Origin: Pseudomonadota bacterium
GTDB lineage: Bacteria > Pseudomonadota > Alphaproteobacteria > Sphingomonadales > Sphingomonadaceae
NCBI GenBank assembly: GCA_029550345.1
Contig: JAKPHK010000015.1
Span: 1-64,000, forward strand
Length of the DNA stretch: 64,000 nt
Reading direction: 5' to 3'
Part shown: in pieces, positions 29,482-39,214 of the stretch
Layout: the number at the start of each line of letters is the position of its first letter
Numbering within the stretch: position 1 is the stretch's first letter
Translations under genes and position numbers: made by a program
The notes under the pieces: model-generated
Told to the model about the DNA's origin: nothing
Seen by the model: the letters and a program-made list of their open reading frames with translations, nothing else
The model's database searches: none

Positions 29482-31065
29482 TTAGAACGCCAGGGCCATC
29501 GCCCGCTTGACGCCGGGCAGGGACTTGACCTGATCGAGCACCGCGCCGGGCAGCGCGCTGTCGAGCGAGAGCAGCAGCACCGCTTCTCCGCCCGCTTCGC
29601 GGCGGCCAAGGTTGAAGGTGCCGATGTTGATCGCGTTTTCGCCCAGCAGGGTGCCGATCCGGCCGATGAAGCCGGGAGCGTCCTCGTTGACGATATACAT
29701 CATGTGCCCGGCCAGCTCGGCTTCAACCTTGATCCCGAACAGCTCGACCAGCCGCGGTTCGGCGTTGGAGAACAGCGTCCCCGCGACCGAGCGTTCGCCT
29801 GCGTCGGTCTTCACCGAAACGCGGATCAGGGTGTGATAGTCCCCAGCCTTCTCGGTCTTGACCTCACGCACCTCGATCCCGCGTTCCTTGGCCAGGAACG
29901 GCGCGTTGACCATGTTGACCGTGGCCGACTGGACCCGCAGGAACCCGCACAGCACGGCGGCGACGATCGGCTTGATGTTCAGCTCTGCCGCGGCGCCTTC
30001 GGCGTGGATCGAAATCCTCGGGATCGCTCCGGTGGTAAGCTGGCCCACCAGGCTGCCGAGCTGTTCGGCCAGCGCCATATAGGGCCTGAGCTTCGGGGCT
30101 TCCTCGGCCGAAAGGCTGGGAACGTTTAGCGCGTTGGTCACGCCGCCGTTCACCAGATAGTCTGACAGCTGTTCAGCCACTTGCAGCGCCACGTTGACCT
30201 GGGCTTCGTTGGTGCTGGCACCAAGGTGCGGGGTGCAGATGAAGTTCGGCGTGCCGAACAGCGGCGATTCCTTGGCCGGCTCGACCGCAAACACGTCAAG
30301 CGCCGCGCCCGCGACATGGCCGCTGTCGAGCGCTTCCTTCAGTGCAACCTCATCGATCAGGCCGCCGCGCGCGCAGTTGATGATCCGCACGCCCTTCTTG
30401 GTCTTGGCGAGGTTTTCCATCGACAGGATGTTGCGGGTCTGGTCGGTCAGCGGGGTGTGCAGCGTGATGAAGTCCGCCTTGGCCAGCAGGGTATCAAGGT
30501 CGGCCTTCTCGACGCCCATTTCCACCGCGCGTTCGGGGGTCAGGAACGGATCGAAGGCGACAACCTTCATCTTCAGACCAAGCGCACGGCTGGCGACGAT
30601 CGAGCCGATATTGCCGGCCCCGATCAGGCCCAGGGTCTTGCCGGTAACTTCGACGCCCATGAAATCGTTCTTGGGCCATTTGCCGGCCTGGGTCTGGGCA
30701 TTGGCTTCAGGGATCTGGCGGGCCAGCGCGAACATCAGCGCGATGGCGTGTTCAGCGGTGGTGATCGAATTGCCGAACGGGGTGTTCATCACCACCACGC
30801 CCTGCGCCGAGGCGGCCGGAATATCGACATTGTCAACGCCGATCCCGGCGCGGCCAATCACCTTCAGGTTGGTCGCGGCGGCCAGGACTTCCTTGGTCAC
30901 CTTGGTCGAGCTGCGGATGGCAAGGCCATCATAATCGCCGATCCGGGCGATCAGCTGTTCGGGGGTTTCACCGGTGATGACATCCACATCACAGCCGCGT
31001 TCTTCAAAAATCTTGGCGGCGTTGGGGTCCATCTTGTCGGAAATGAGTACGCGGGGCTTGGTCAT
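29482..31065 (-). CDS. serA: D-3-phosphoglycerate dehydrogenase (with ASB and ACT domains)
   Basis: MTKPRVLISDKMDPNAAKIFEERGCDVDV...GLIGAGNIGSIVASRALGLKMKVVAFDPF...IVNEDAPGFIGRIGTLLGENAINIGTFNLGR. Confidence 0.97.
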   Translation of the reverse strand: MTKPRVLISDKMDPNAAKIFEERGCDVDVITGETPEQLIARIGDYDGLAIRSSTKVTKEVLAAATNLKVIGRAGIGVDNVDIPAASAQGVVVMNTPFGNSITTAEHAIALMFALARQIPEANAQTQAGKWPKNDFMGVEVTGKTLGLIGAGNIGSIVASRALGLKMKVVAFDPFLTPERAVEMGVEKADLDTLLAKADFITLHTPLTDQTRNILSMENLAKTKKGVRIINCARGGLIDEVALKEALDSGHVAGAALDVFAVEPAKESPLFGTPNFICTPHLGASTNEAQVNVALQVAEQLSDYLVNGGVTNALNVPSLSAEEAPKLRPYMALAEQLGSLVGQLTTGAIPRISIHAEGAAAELNIKPIVAAVLCGFLRVQSATVNMVNAPFLAKERGIEVREVKTEKAGDYHTLIRVSVKTDAGERSVAGTLFSNAEPRLVELFGIKVEAELAGHMMYIVNEDAPGFIGRIGTLLGENAINIGTFNLGRREAGGEAVLLLSLDSALPGAVLDQVKSLPGVKRAMALAF

Positions 31066-31135
31066 GAAAGCCTCTTCAAATTGAATTGGAAACGGGGTGT
31101 GGGCGGACGCGCATGGTCCGCCCGGGATTGCAGGC

Positions 31136-32263
31136 TCAGGCCGCCTTGGTCGCGGCGTAGGCCCAGTCGAGCCACGGGCCGAGCGCCTCGACATCGGCGG
31201 TTTCCACCGTGGCACCGCACCAGATCCTGAGGCCCGGCGGGGCATCGCGGTAACCAGCGATGTCAAAGGCCGCGCCTTCCTTTTCGAGGAGGCCGGTCAT
31301 CGCCTTGATGAAATCGGCGTCCGCGCCTGCGACCGAGAGACAGACCGAGGTCTTGGACCGGATGCCGTGATCGACCGCGAGGTGGCTGAGCCAGTCGCGC
31401 TCGGCGACGATCTTGTTCAGGGCATCGGCATTGGCGGTGCAGCGGTGCTTCAGCCCCTCAAGCCCGCCAACCGACTTGGCCCATTCGAGCGCGAAGATCG
31501 CGTCTTCGACCGCCAGCATCGACGGGGTGTTGATCGTTTCGCCCTTGAACACGCCTTCAGCCAGCTTGCCCTTGGAAACCAGGCGGAACACCTTGGGCAG
31601 CGGCCAGGCGGGGGTATATTCTTCAAGCCGCTGGACCGCGCGCGGGCCCAGGATCAGCACGCCGTGGCCGCCCTCGCCGCCCAGCACCTTCTGCCAGGAG
31701 AAGGTGGCGACGTCGATCTTGTCCCACGGGATGTCATAGGCGAAGACCGCGCTGGTGGCATCGGCGAAAGTCAGCCCTTCGCGGTCATCGGGGATCCACT
31801 CGCCGTCAGGCACGCGCACGCCGCTGGTGGTGCCGTTCCAGGTGAACAGCACGTCATCACTGAAATCGACCTTCGACAGATCGGGCAGCTGGCCATAGTC
31901 GGCCCGGTGCAGCTTGGGTTCCAGCTTGAGCTGCTTGACCGCATCGGTCACCCAGCCTTCGCCAAAACTTTCCCACGCCAGCATCGAAACGCCGCGGGCG
32001 CCGAGCATGGTCCACATCGCCATTTCGAAGGCGCCGGTATCGCTGCCGGGGACGATCCCGATGCGGTGCGTATCGGGCAGGCCCAGCACTTCGCGCATCA
32101 GATCGATGCACAGCTGCAGGCGCGCCTTGCCGATCTTGGCACGGTGCGAACGGCCCAGCGAATCGGTAGCGAGTTTTTCGGGGGAATAGCCCGGCGGCTT
32201 GGCGCAGGGACCGGAAGAAAAGAACGGGCGCGCAGGTTTGCGAGCCGGAATCGTATCAGTCAT
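31136..32263 (-). CDS. serC: Phosphoserine aminotransferase
   Basis: [79 protein letters not shown]. Confidence 0.96.
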   Translation of the reverse strand: MTDTIPARKPARPFFSSGPCAKPPGYSPEKLATDSLGRSHRAKIGKARLQLCIDLMREVLGLPDTHRIGIVPGSDTGAFEMAMWTMLGARGVSMLAWESFGEGWVTDAVKQLKLEPKLHRADYGQLPDLSKVDFSDDVLFTWNGTTSGVRVPDGEWIPDDREGLTFADATSAVFAYDIPWDKIDVATFSWQKVLGGEGGHGVLILGPRAVQRLEEYTPAWPLPKVFRLVSKGKLAEGVFKGETINTPSMLAVEDAIFALEWAKSVGGLEGLKHRCTANADALNKIVAERDWLSHLAVDHGIRSKTSVCLSVAGADADFIKAMTGLLEKEGAAFDIAGYRDAPPGLRIWCGATVETADVEALGPWLDWAYAATKAA

Positions 32264-32382
32264 GTCTGACTCTCCTCACAGAGAGCACGCGCGGCGTTGG
32301 GACCGCGTGGCCCGGCGCCGCTCCTAAAGGCGGGCACCGGCAAGTCAAGCGAAACCAAACACGGCTTATCGGTTATCCCCGC

Positions 32383-32412
32383 GTTAACCGGATTTGGACC
32401 GATCCGGTTAAC
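32383..32412. promoter_or_regulatory. Perfect inverted repeat in a divergent promoter region, candidate operator
   Basis: GTTAACCGGAT-TTGGACCG-ATCCGGTTAAC: 11-bp arms, 8-nt spacer, 25 nt before the extensin-like gene. Confidence 0.6.
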
Positions 32413-32436
32413 CAAGTTCGTGGCAATCCCTTGGCC

Positions 32437-33105
32437 ATGCGCAAGGCGATTCAGATTGTCCCCCTGCTGGTACTGTTGAGTGCCTGTTCAGTGCTGCCTG
32501 AAGGCCGTGCACCGGACCGTCAGGTGGCGGTGCGCCAGTCAGCGCAGACCCTCCCTCCCCGCCCCGAAACCCGCGCCTGTCTGGCCGACCTTGGCGCGAG
32601 CAAAGCCAGTTTCACGCCCCTGCCGGACAAGTACTACGGCGCCGGATGCTCCACCCTGGGCACGGTCCGCCTGTCCAGTCTGAAAAGCGACGATGCCAAG
32701 CTGGCGCTGTCCAACCTTGGCCCGGTAACTTGCCCGCTGGCCGAAACCTTTGCCGCCTGGGCGCGGTTCGGGGCGGACCGGGCCGCGCAGCAAATCCTTG
32801 GCAGTCCGATCGTCCGGATCGAAACCATGGGCAGTTACAACTGCCGCAACGTTGCCGGAACCAGCCGCCGCAGCGCCCACGCCACCGCCAACGCGATCGA
32901 CATTTCGGGCTTCGTCCTGGCCGATGGACGGCGGATCACCGTGGCGGGCAACTGGAACGACAAAAGCCCGCAGGTCCGCCGGTTCTTCGCGGCGGTCCAC
33001 GCCAGCGCCTGCAAGCGCTTCGGGACGGTACTTGGCCCGGCTTACAACGCGGCGCACCGCGATCATCTGCACGTCGAGCTGGGCGGAAGATCGTACTGCA
33101 AGTAG
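32437..33105 (+). CDS. Extensin-like family lipoprotein
   Basis: MRKAIQIVPLLVLLSACSVLPEG (lipobox); AARDHLHVE-type C-terminus AYNAAHRDHLHVELGGRSYCK; RRSAHATANAIDISGFVL. Confidence 0.87.
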   Translation: MRKAIQIVPLLVLLSACSVLPEGRAPDRQVAVRQSAQTLPPRPETRACLADLGASKASFTPLPDKYYGAGCSTLGTVRLSSLKSDDAKLALSNLGPVTCPLAETFAAWARFGADRAAQQILGSPIVRIETMGSYNCRNVAGTSRRSAHATANAIDISGFVLADGRRITVAGNWNDKSPQVRRFFAAVHASACKRFGTVLGPAYNAAHRDHLHVELGGRSYCK

Positions 33106-33175
33106 CCGAGCCGGTTCGATTTACCGCTTGAAGGGCAAGGCCCTGCCATTACTCTGGCCCCGTTGAAACAGGGGG

Positions 33176-34633
33176 ATGGAAATGATTCGACGGCTTGGTT
33201 TTGCGGTGCTGCTGGCACTCGGGCTGCTCACTTCGCACCCGGCCTTGGCCGACAAGAGCGACAAGAAGACCGGCAAGAATGCCGCCCAAAGTACGCAGGC
33301 GGATCTCGATGCCGGGGTCGATGCCTTCAACGCCAAGGACTATTCCGAAGCCCTGCGGCTGTTCACCCAGACCTGCGAAGCGGGAGACACGCTGGGCTGC
33401 GCCAATCTGGGGATCATGTATTCGCGCGGCTATGGCGTGCCGGTGGACAAGGCGCGCGCCGCCACACTTTATCGCCGTGCCTGCGATGACGGTGACGGGA
33501 TCTCCTGCTCAAACCTCGGCACCTTCTATGAACGCGGGACCGGGGTTGAGCGGGATCTGCCGGCGGCAGCCAAACTCTATGCCCAGGCCTGCGATGGATC
33601 GGTGCTGCTGGGCTGCGCCAATCTTGGCGTTTTCTATGAGGAAGGGACGGTTTTTCCGCGTGATTATGCCCGCGCCTTTTCGCTCTATTCGGCCGCCTGC
33701 GAAGGGGGTGAAACGCTGGGCTGCAACAACCTGGGTGCCCTCTATGACCGGGGCAAGGGCGTCCCGGTCAACGATGCCCGCGCGGTCGAGCTCTATACCC
33801 AGGCCTGCGGCAAGGATGACCAGCTGGCCTGCGCCAACCTGGCCCTGCACTATTCGAATGGCACCGGGGTCGTTCAGGACAAGCCGCGCGCGCTGAAGAT
33901 GTTTGACGCAGCCTGTAACGCCGGTGAGCCGATCGGCTGCTACGGCCTGGGCAAAGCCTATAGCCACGGTGATGGCGTAACCAAGGACAAGACCCGTGCC
34001 GCCGCGCTCTATTCAATGGCCTGCGATGGCGGAGATATGGTGGCCTGCAGCGATCTTGGCCTGCTTCACCAGAACGGCACCGGGGTGCGGCAGGATTATG
34101 CCAAGGCGCTGTCGCTTTACACCATGGCCTGTGATGCCCGGATCGCGCTGGGTTGCTCCAACCTCGGCACGCTCTATGCGGACGGAAAGGGAACCGCCAA
34201 GGACGATGCGCGCGCGGTCAAGTTCTATCGTCAGGCTTGCGACATGGGTGAGCCGCTGGGCTGTTCGAACCTTGGACTGCAATACCAGTACGGCGCAGGC
34301 GTGCCCAAGGACCTGGCCGAGGCCGTGCGGCTGCAGCAACAGGCCTGCGACGCCAAGGAACCGCTGGGGTGCTATAACCTGGGGGTCCATGCCGAAAACG
34401 GTCTGGGCATTCCGCGCAATTACGGCCGGGCCGCCAACCTTTATCGCCAAGCCTGCGACATGGACGATTCCTGGGCCTGCTTCAATCTGGCGGTGCTTTA
34501 CTACAAGGGCCGGGGCGTGAAGGCGGATCGCGATCAGGCCATCGCCCTGTTCCGCAAGGCGCTTGTGCTTGATCCGACGATGGATGACGCCCGCAAGGCG
34601 TTGGTGGCATTGGGGGCAAAGCCCCAGGGCTAA
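33176..34633 (+). CDS. Secreted Sel1-repeat protein with paired cysteines per repeat
   Basis: Signal peptide then about 11 repeats of type LYxxACDxGDxLGCSNLGxLYxxGxGVxxDxARA. Confidence 0.92.
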   Translation: MEMIRRLGFAVLLALGLLTSHPALADKSDKKTGKNAAQSTQADLDAGVDAFNAKDYSEALRLFTQTCEAGDTLGCANLGIMYSRGYGVPVDKARAATLYRRACDDGDGISCSNLGTFYERGTGVERDLPAAAKLYAQACDGSVLLGCANLGVFYEEGTVFPRDYARAFSLYSAACEGGETLGCNNLGALYDRGKGVPVNDARAVELYTQACGKDDQLACANLALHYSNGTGVVQDKPRALKMFDAACNAGEPIGCYGLGKAYSHGDGVTKDKTRAAALYSMACDGGDMVACSDLGLLHQNGTGVRQDYAKALSLYTMACDARIALGCSNLGTLYADGKGTAKDDARAVKFYRQACDMGEPLGCSNLGLQYQYGAGVPKDLAEAVRLQQQACDAKEPLGCYNLGVHAENGLGIPRNYGRAANLYRQACDMDDSWACFNLAVLYYKGRGVKADRDQAIALFRKALVLDPTMDDARKALVALGAKPQG

Positions 34634-35118
34634 CCCTCAAGGCCGCGCAGCGCGCCGCGCAGCAGGATCCGCGAATAGAGGCGGTGAAAGCCGAGCAGCG
34701 CGTTGAAGACGATCCGGTCTGCGGTGGTCCTGGCCGGGACCACCGCTGAGCCGAAGTGCAGGCGAGTCCCCTCCGCGATCGGGCAGACTTTCAACCAAGA
34801 GCGGGTCTTGCCCTGGAAATCGCACAGCAGCAGTTCGTCGCCGCGCCGCGCCTCAACCGACCAGGCTGAAAACCGCTCCGTTTCCCCGTTGGCGAGTCTG
34901 GTTGCATCCTGATCATCGGCGCGCTTGCCCAGCACCGCGCCAAGCAACCAGCGCTCCGGACGGAAGGCCCGGCTGGTATAGAACGCGGTGACGAATGTAG
35001 TGAGGCTGATCGTGCCCGGCACCTCTGCGGTCCAGCAATCGACATAGCCGCCCTCCACCCGATAGGCCTGTAGCAGAGCCTGATCGGGCAGTTCAGCCGG
35101 GACGACCTGACGCTCCAT
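34630..35118 (-). CDS. Unknown 162-aa protein, possibly SRPBCC/DUF2867-like
   Basis: MERQVVPAELPDQALLQAYRVEGGYVDCWTAEVPGTISLTTFVTAFYTSRAFRPERWLLGAVLG...; start overlaps the Anbu stop region. Confidence 0.7.
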   Translation of the reverse strand: MERQVVPAELPDQALLQAYRVEGGYVDCWTAEVPGTISLTTFVTAFYTSRAFRPERWLLGAVLGKRADDQDATRLANGETERFSAWSVEARRGDELLLCDFQGKTRSWLKVCPIAEGTRLHFGSAVVPARTTADRIVFNALLGFHRLYSRILLRGALRGLEG

Positions 35119-35861
35119 CAGTTATAGAAGCTGTAATCCGGCAGCGAATGGAACGCGCTTTTCAACGCCTCTCCCCATCCCGCCGAAACCGCGAGATAAT
35201 AAGGATCGACCGCCTCGATCCGGCGTTGATGCGCGGGCTCGAAACCATCCTTCTCAATCACCAGCAGGTCGAGCGGCAGACCGACCGAAAGGTTTGCCTT
35301 GATCGTCGAATCAAAGCTCACCATCAGCAGCTTGACCGCGTCCTCAAAACTCATGTCACGGTCATAGCCACGGATCAGGATCGGGCGACCATACTTGGTC
35401 TCACCGATCTGGAAAAACGGGGTATCGAAGCTCGCCTCGATGAAATTGCCTTCGGGATAGACCAGGAACAGGCGCTGTTCTCCGTTCCCGATCTGCCCGG
35501 CGACGATCATCGAAGCGGTGAACGTTCCCGATCCCGCCTCCTCGCCATTCTGGGCGTCGCTGGCGGCGATGGTATCGCGCAGCAATTTGCCGACATGGGC
35601 CGCCACCTGAAACATCGTTTCGGCCTCAAGCAGCGAATTGTGGCGATCGTCGTGCGCCTTGTTGCGCTCTTCGATCTGGCTGATCACACTTTGGGTGGTG
35701 GCCAGATTGCCCGCAGTCATGATCGTGACGATCCGCTCTCCGGGTACTGACCAGCAATGCATCTTGCGGAAGGTGGAGATGTTGTCGACGCCGGAATTGG
35801 TGCGGGTATCGCTCATCAGCACCAGGCCGCGATCCAGCAGCATTCCAACACAATAGGTCAC
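35118..35861 (-). CDS. Proteasome-type protease (Anbu / bacterial proteasome homologue)
   Basis: MTYCVGMLLDRGLVLMSDTRTNSGVDNISTFRKMHCWSVPGERIVTIMTAGNLATTQSVI...; transglutaminase/alpha-E/ATP-grasp neighbourhood. Confidence 0.93.
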   Translation of the reverse strand: MTYCVGMLLDRGLVLMSDTRTNSGVDNISTFRKMHCWSVPGERIVTIMTAGNLATTQSVISQIEERNKAHDDRHNSLLEAETMFQVAAHVGKLLRDTIAASDAQNGEEAGSGTFTASMIVAGQIGNGEQRLFLVYPEGNFIEASFDTPFFQIGETKYGRPILIRGYDRDMSFEDAVKLLMVSFDSTIKANLSVGLPLDLLVIEKDGFEPAHQRRIEAVDPYYLAVSAGWGEALKSAFHSLPDYSFYN

Positions 35862-35887
35862 TTGGCCGTCCCCCTCTTTCGCCCTGC

Positions 35888-36703
35888 CTACTGTTCCGAA
35901 ACCTGCTGTTCAACCGCCAGCCGAACTTCAAGCAGACTTTCCCCAGCTCCGTAAGACATTCCGGTGATCGGCGCCGCCTCGCCATAGTCACGCCCGGTGG
36001 CAACGCGGACATACCGTTCGTCCGGGCTAATCCCGTTCGACACATCGAAGCCAACCCAGCCGAGGTTGGCGACGTGCGCCTCAACCCAGGCGTGGCCGGC
36101 TTCCTGCTCGATCCGGTCATCCATCATCAGATAGCCGGAAACATAGCGTGCCGGGACACCCAGTGCGCGGGCCGCGCCGATGAAGATATGGGCATGGTCC
36201 TGACAGACCCCGACACCCAGGGCTGCCGCCTCTTCGGCGCTGGTTTCAACCGTGGTTTCACCGGGCACATAGGCCACCGCATCAAGCACGAGGCTCGAAA
36301 GACGGTGCAGCAAAGCCAGCGGCTCATCACGCGGGACATCAAGTCCGGCCATGATCGCCCGCACCTTTGGTCCCGGCCGGGTCAGGGGCGACTGGGCCAG
36401 AAAGGCCCACAGCGGCATATGCCCGGAATGGTGCCCGATCACGCCATGATTGTCGGCAGTGACCACCACGCCTTCGCAGTGCACCTCGACCAGGCTGGTC
36501 CCCGGCTCGACCGAAACCAGCGTGGTCCGGTTGTGGTTGTGATCCTCATAGCTGACTTCGGCAGTCGCTCCGGTCAGGTCCATTTGCCAATCGACGACCT
36601 TCTGGCCCTGGGTCGATTTGGGCATCAGCCGCAACCGTTGCAGCCCATGGGAAACGGGCCGTGCGAATTCGTATCGGGTCGTATGACTGATCCTGAGCCG
36701 CAT
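35888..36703 (-). CDS. Transglutaminase-like family protein
   Basis: MRLRISHTTRYEFARPVSHGLQRLRLMPKS...EEAAALGVGVCQDHAHIFIGAARALGVPARYVSGYL...AGHAWVEAHVANLGWVGFDVSNG (Cys-His-Asp triad). Confidence 0.94.
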   Translation of the reverse strand: MRLRISHTTRYEFARPVSHGLQRLRLMPKSTQGQKVVDWQMDLTGATAEVSYEDHNHNRTTLVSVEPGTSLVEVHCEGVVVTADNHGVIGHHSGHMPLWAFLAQSPLTRPGPKVRAIMAGLDVPRDEPLALLHRLSSLVLDAVAYVPGETTVETSAEEAAALGVGVCQDHAHIFIGAARALGVPARYVSGYLMMDDRIEQEAGHAWVEAHVANLGWVGFDVSNGISPDERYVRVATGRDYGEAAPITGMSYGAGESLLEVRLAVEQQVSEQ

Positions 36704-37650
36704 TACGCATAGAACCGATAGTCTTGCTCGATCGCCTGGGCAACCTGCTGGTTGGCGGCGATGAAATCTTGGATGAATTCGTGCAGGCCCTGTTCGAACA
36801 CCGCCTCGATCCCGATCTCGTGGAATCGGGTACCAATTTCGCGCAGCAGTTCGTGGGCCGAAGTTTCGGTCCCGTATTCGTGGGCCAGGCCGGCAAGGTT
36901 GGAGCGCAGCTTGTGGATGCAGAAATGCAGCGAGCGCGGGAAGCGCCGGTCCAGCACCAGAAATTCGGCGATCCCGCGCGGATCGATCGCCCCGGCGTTG
37001 AGCCAGCGATAGGCCCGGTCGCCCGAGACCGAGCGCAGCACGCTTTCCCACTGCACGTTATCAAGGCTGGACCCCACCCAGGCGAGCGAAGGCAGCAACA
37101 CATAGTATTTCACGTCAAGGATCCGCGCGGTGTTGTCGCCGCGTTCGATGAAGGTCCCGAGCCGACTGAAGTTATAGGCTTCATTGCGCAGCATGGTGCC
37201 ATCGAAAGCGCCGCGCACCAGCGTAACCTGGCGCCGTACCATGGCCAGAACCTCGCCCAGCATTGCTTCGCGCACCGGCCGGACCAGCGCATCCTTCAGG
37301 ACCATCCAGCTCTCGTTGACCGCCTCCCAGACCTCGCGTGTCAGTGCGGTGCGAACCGATCGCGCATTGCTGCGCGCCGCATCGATCATGGCGAAGACCG
37401 AACCCGGGTTGGCACGGTCGCGCAGCAGGAAATTCCAGACCCGTTCGCCCGAATAATCCTGCCCGTAAAGCGCCTCGAACTGCCCGCTCTGGCCAACGGT
37501 TGAAATCACCGACCGCCACTCTTCCCGGGCGGCATCGGCATCGCGGGTCAGGGTCATGCGCAGTCCGGCCTCGATCAGCCGTGCGGTGTTCTCCGCCCGC
37601 TCAAGGTAACGCGCCATCCAGAAGGTGCCATTGGCGGTGCGGCCTAGCAT
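36703..37650 (-). CDS. Alpha-E domain-containing protein
   Basis: MLGRTANGTFWMARYLERAENTARLIEAGLRMTL...EAYNFSRLGTFIERGDNTARILDVKYYVLLP. Confidence 0.92.
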   Translation of the reverse strand: MLGRTANGTFWMARYLERAENTARLIEAGLRMTLTRDADAAREEWRSVISTVGQSGQFEALYGQDYSGERVWNFLLRDRANPGSVFAMIDAARSNARSVRTALTREVWEAVNESWMVLKDALVRPVREAMLGEVLAMVRRQVTLVRGAFDGTMLRNEAYNFSRLGTFIERGDNTARILDVKYYVLLPSLAWVGSSLDNVQWESVLRSVSGDRAYRWLNAGAIDPRGIAEFLVLDRRFPRSLHFCIHKLRSNLAGLAHEYGTETSAHELLREIGTRFHEIGIEAVFEQGLHEFIQDFIAANQQVAQAIEQDYRFYA

Positions 37651-37666
37651 GAGGAATCCCTGCCCA

Positions 37667-39094
37667 TCAGTCTTCCAGTACCCAGCTATCCTTGGTTCCG
37701 CCGCCTTGCGACGAATTGACCACCAGACTGCCCTTCTTGAGTGCAACGCGGGTCAGCCCGCCGGGCGTAATCTCGATCCCTTGCGGCGAAACCAGCACAA
37801 AGGGCCGCAGATCGACATGGCGGGGGGCCAGCCCGGCCTTGGTGAAGATCGGCACGGTCGAAAGTGCCAGGGTCGGCTGGGCGATGTAGTTCGCCGGCCT
37901 GGCCTTCAGCTTGACCGCGAAATCGGCGATTTCCCGCTTTGACGCGGTCGGCCCGATCAGCATTCCGTAACCGCCCGAACCGTGGACCTCCTTGACCACA
38001 AGATCGGAAAGATTGTCCAGCACATAGGCCAGACTGTCCTTCTCGCTGCAGCGCCAGGTCGGTACGTTGGATAGGATCGGCTTTTCGCCGGTGTAGAATT
38101 CTACGATGTCCGGCATGAAGGAATAGATCGCCTTGTCGTCGGCAATTCCGGTGCCCGGGGCATTGGCGATGGTGATCCCGCCCGAACGATAGATATCCAT
38201 GATCCCCGGCACACCCAGCGCTGAAGCGGGATTGAAGCTCAGCGGATCGAGGTATTCGTCGTCAACCCGGCGATAGATCACATCGACCGGCTTGTAACCG
38301 CTGGTGGTGCGCATCGCGACCCGCCCGTCGATCACGCGCAGGTCACTGCCCTCAACCAGTTCAGCACCCATCTGATCGGCCAGGAAGGCGTGCTCGAAAT
38401 AGGCCGAATTGTAGATCCCCGGGGTCAGCACCGCCACGGTCGGCCGCCCCGTGGCACAGGCCGGGGCACAGGCTGCCAGGCTCTTGGCCAGACGGCGCGG
38501 ATAGTCCTGCACCGGGCGGACCTTTACCCGGCTGAACAGTTCCGGGAACATTGCCATCATGGTCTCGCGGTTTTCGAGCATATAGGATACGCCCGACGGG
38601 GTCCGCGCGTTATCTTCCAGCACCATGAATTCGTCCGGTCCGGTGCGGACCAGATCGATCCCAACGATATGGGTAAAGACCCCGCCGGGCGGCACCATGC
38701 CGACCATCTGCGGCAGAAAAGCGTCATTCTCGGCGATCAGCCGTTGCGGCACGCGCCCGGCGCGAACGATTTCCTGACGGTGATAGATGTCATGCAGGAA
38801 AGCATTGAGCGCCCGCACCCGCTGTTCGATCCCGCGGGTCAGCTTGCGCCATTCGTTGGCGGTGATGATCCGTGGCACCATATCGAACGGGATCAGCCGT
38901 TCTTCACCGGCATTGTCGCCATAGACGTTGAAGGTGATCCCGGTGCGCCGAAAAAAACCTTCCGCCTCGGCCCCCTTGCGGCGGAGCAGTGAGGGGTCCT
39001 GCTCGTTCAGCCAGCCCTGATAGCCCGCATAGGCCGGGCGCACGGAACCGTCTGCTGCGAACATCTCGTCAAAGCAAACGGTCGGCTTGGTCAT
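37667..39094 (-). CDS. Circularly permuted type 2 ATP-grasp protein
   Basis: CFDEMFAADGSVRPAYAGYQGWL...GITFNVYGDNAGEERLIPFDMVPRII...DLVVKEVHGSGGYGMLIGPTASKREI...YIAQPTLALSTVPI. Confidence 0.94.
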   Translation of the reverse strand: MTKPTVCFDEMFAADGSVRPAYAGYQGWLNEQDPSLLRRKGAEAEGFFRRTGITFNVYGDNAGEERLIPFDMVPRIITANEWRKLTRGIEQRVRALNAFLHDIYHRQEIVRAGRVPQRLIAENDAFLPQMVGMVPPGGVFTHIVGIDLVRTGPDEFMVLEDNARTPSGVSYMLENRETMMAMFPELFSRVKVRPVQDYPRRLAKSLAACAPACATGRPTVAVLTPGIYNSAYFEHAFLADQMGAELVEGSDLRVIDGRVAMRTTSGYKPVDVIYRRVDDEYLDPLSFNPASALGVPGIMDIYRSGGITIANAPGTGIADDKAIYSFMPDIVEFYTGEKPILSNVPTWRCSEKDSLAYVLDNLSDLVVKEVHGSGGYGMLIGPTASKREIADFAVKLKARPANYIAQPTLALSTVPIFTKAGLAPRHVDLRPFVLVSPQGIEITPGGLTRVALKKGSLVVNSSQGGGTKDSWVLED

Positions 39095-39214
39095 ACGAAG
39101 TACGTCCCCTTCATGACAATGACTGCCGTATGACGAGGAAGAGTCAAGCAGCAAAATGCTGCAAATGCGAAAGGATGCCGGGACGGGACCTGGTTGGCGG
39201 TCCGACTTCGGCCT

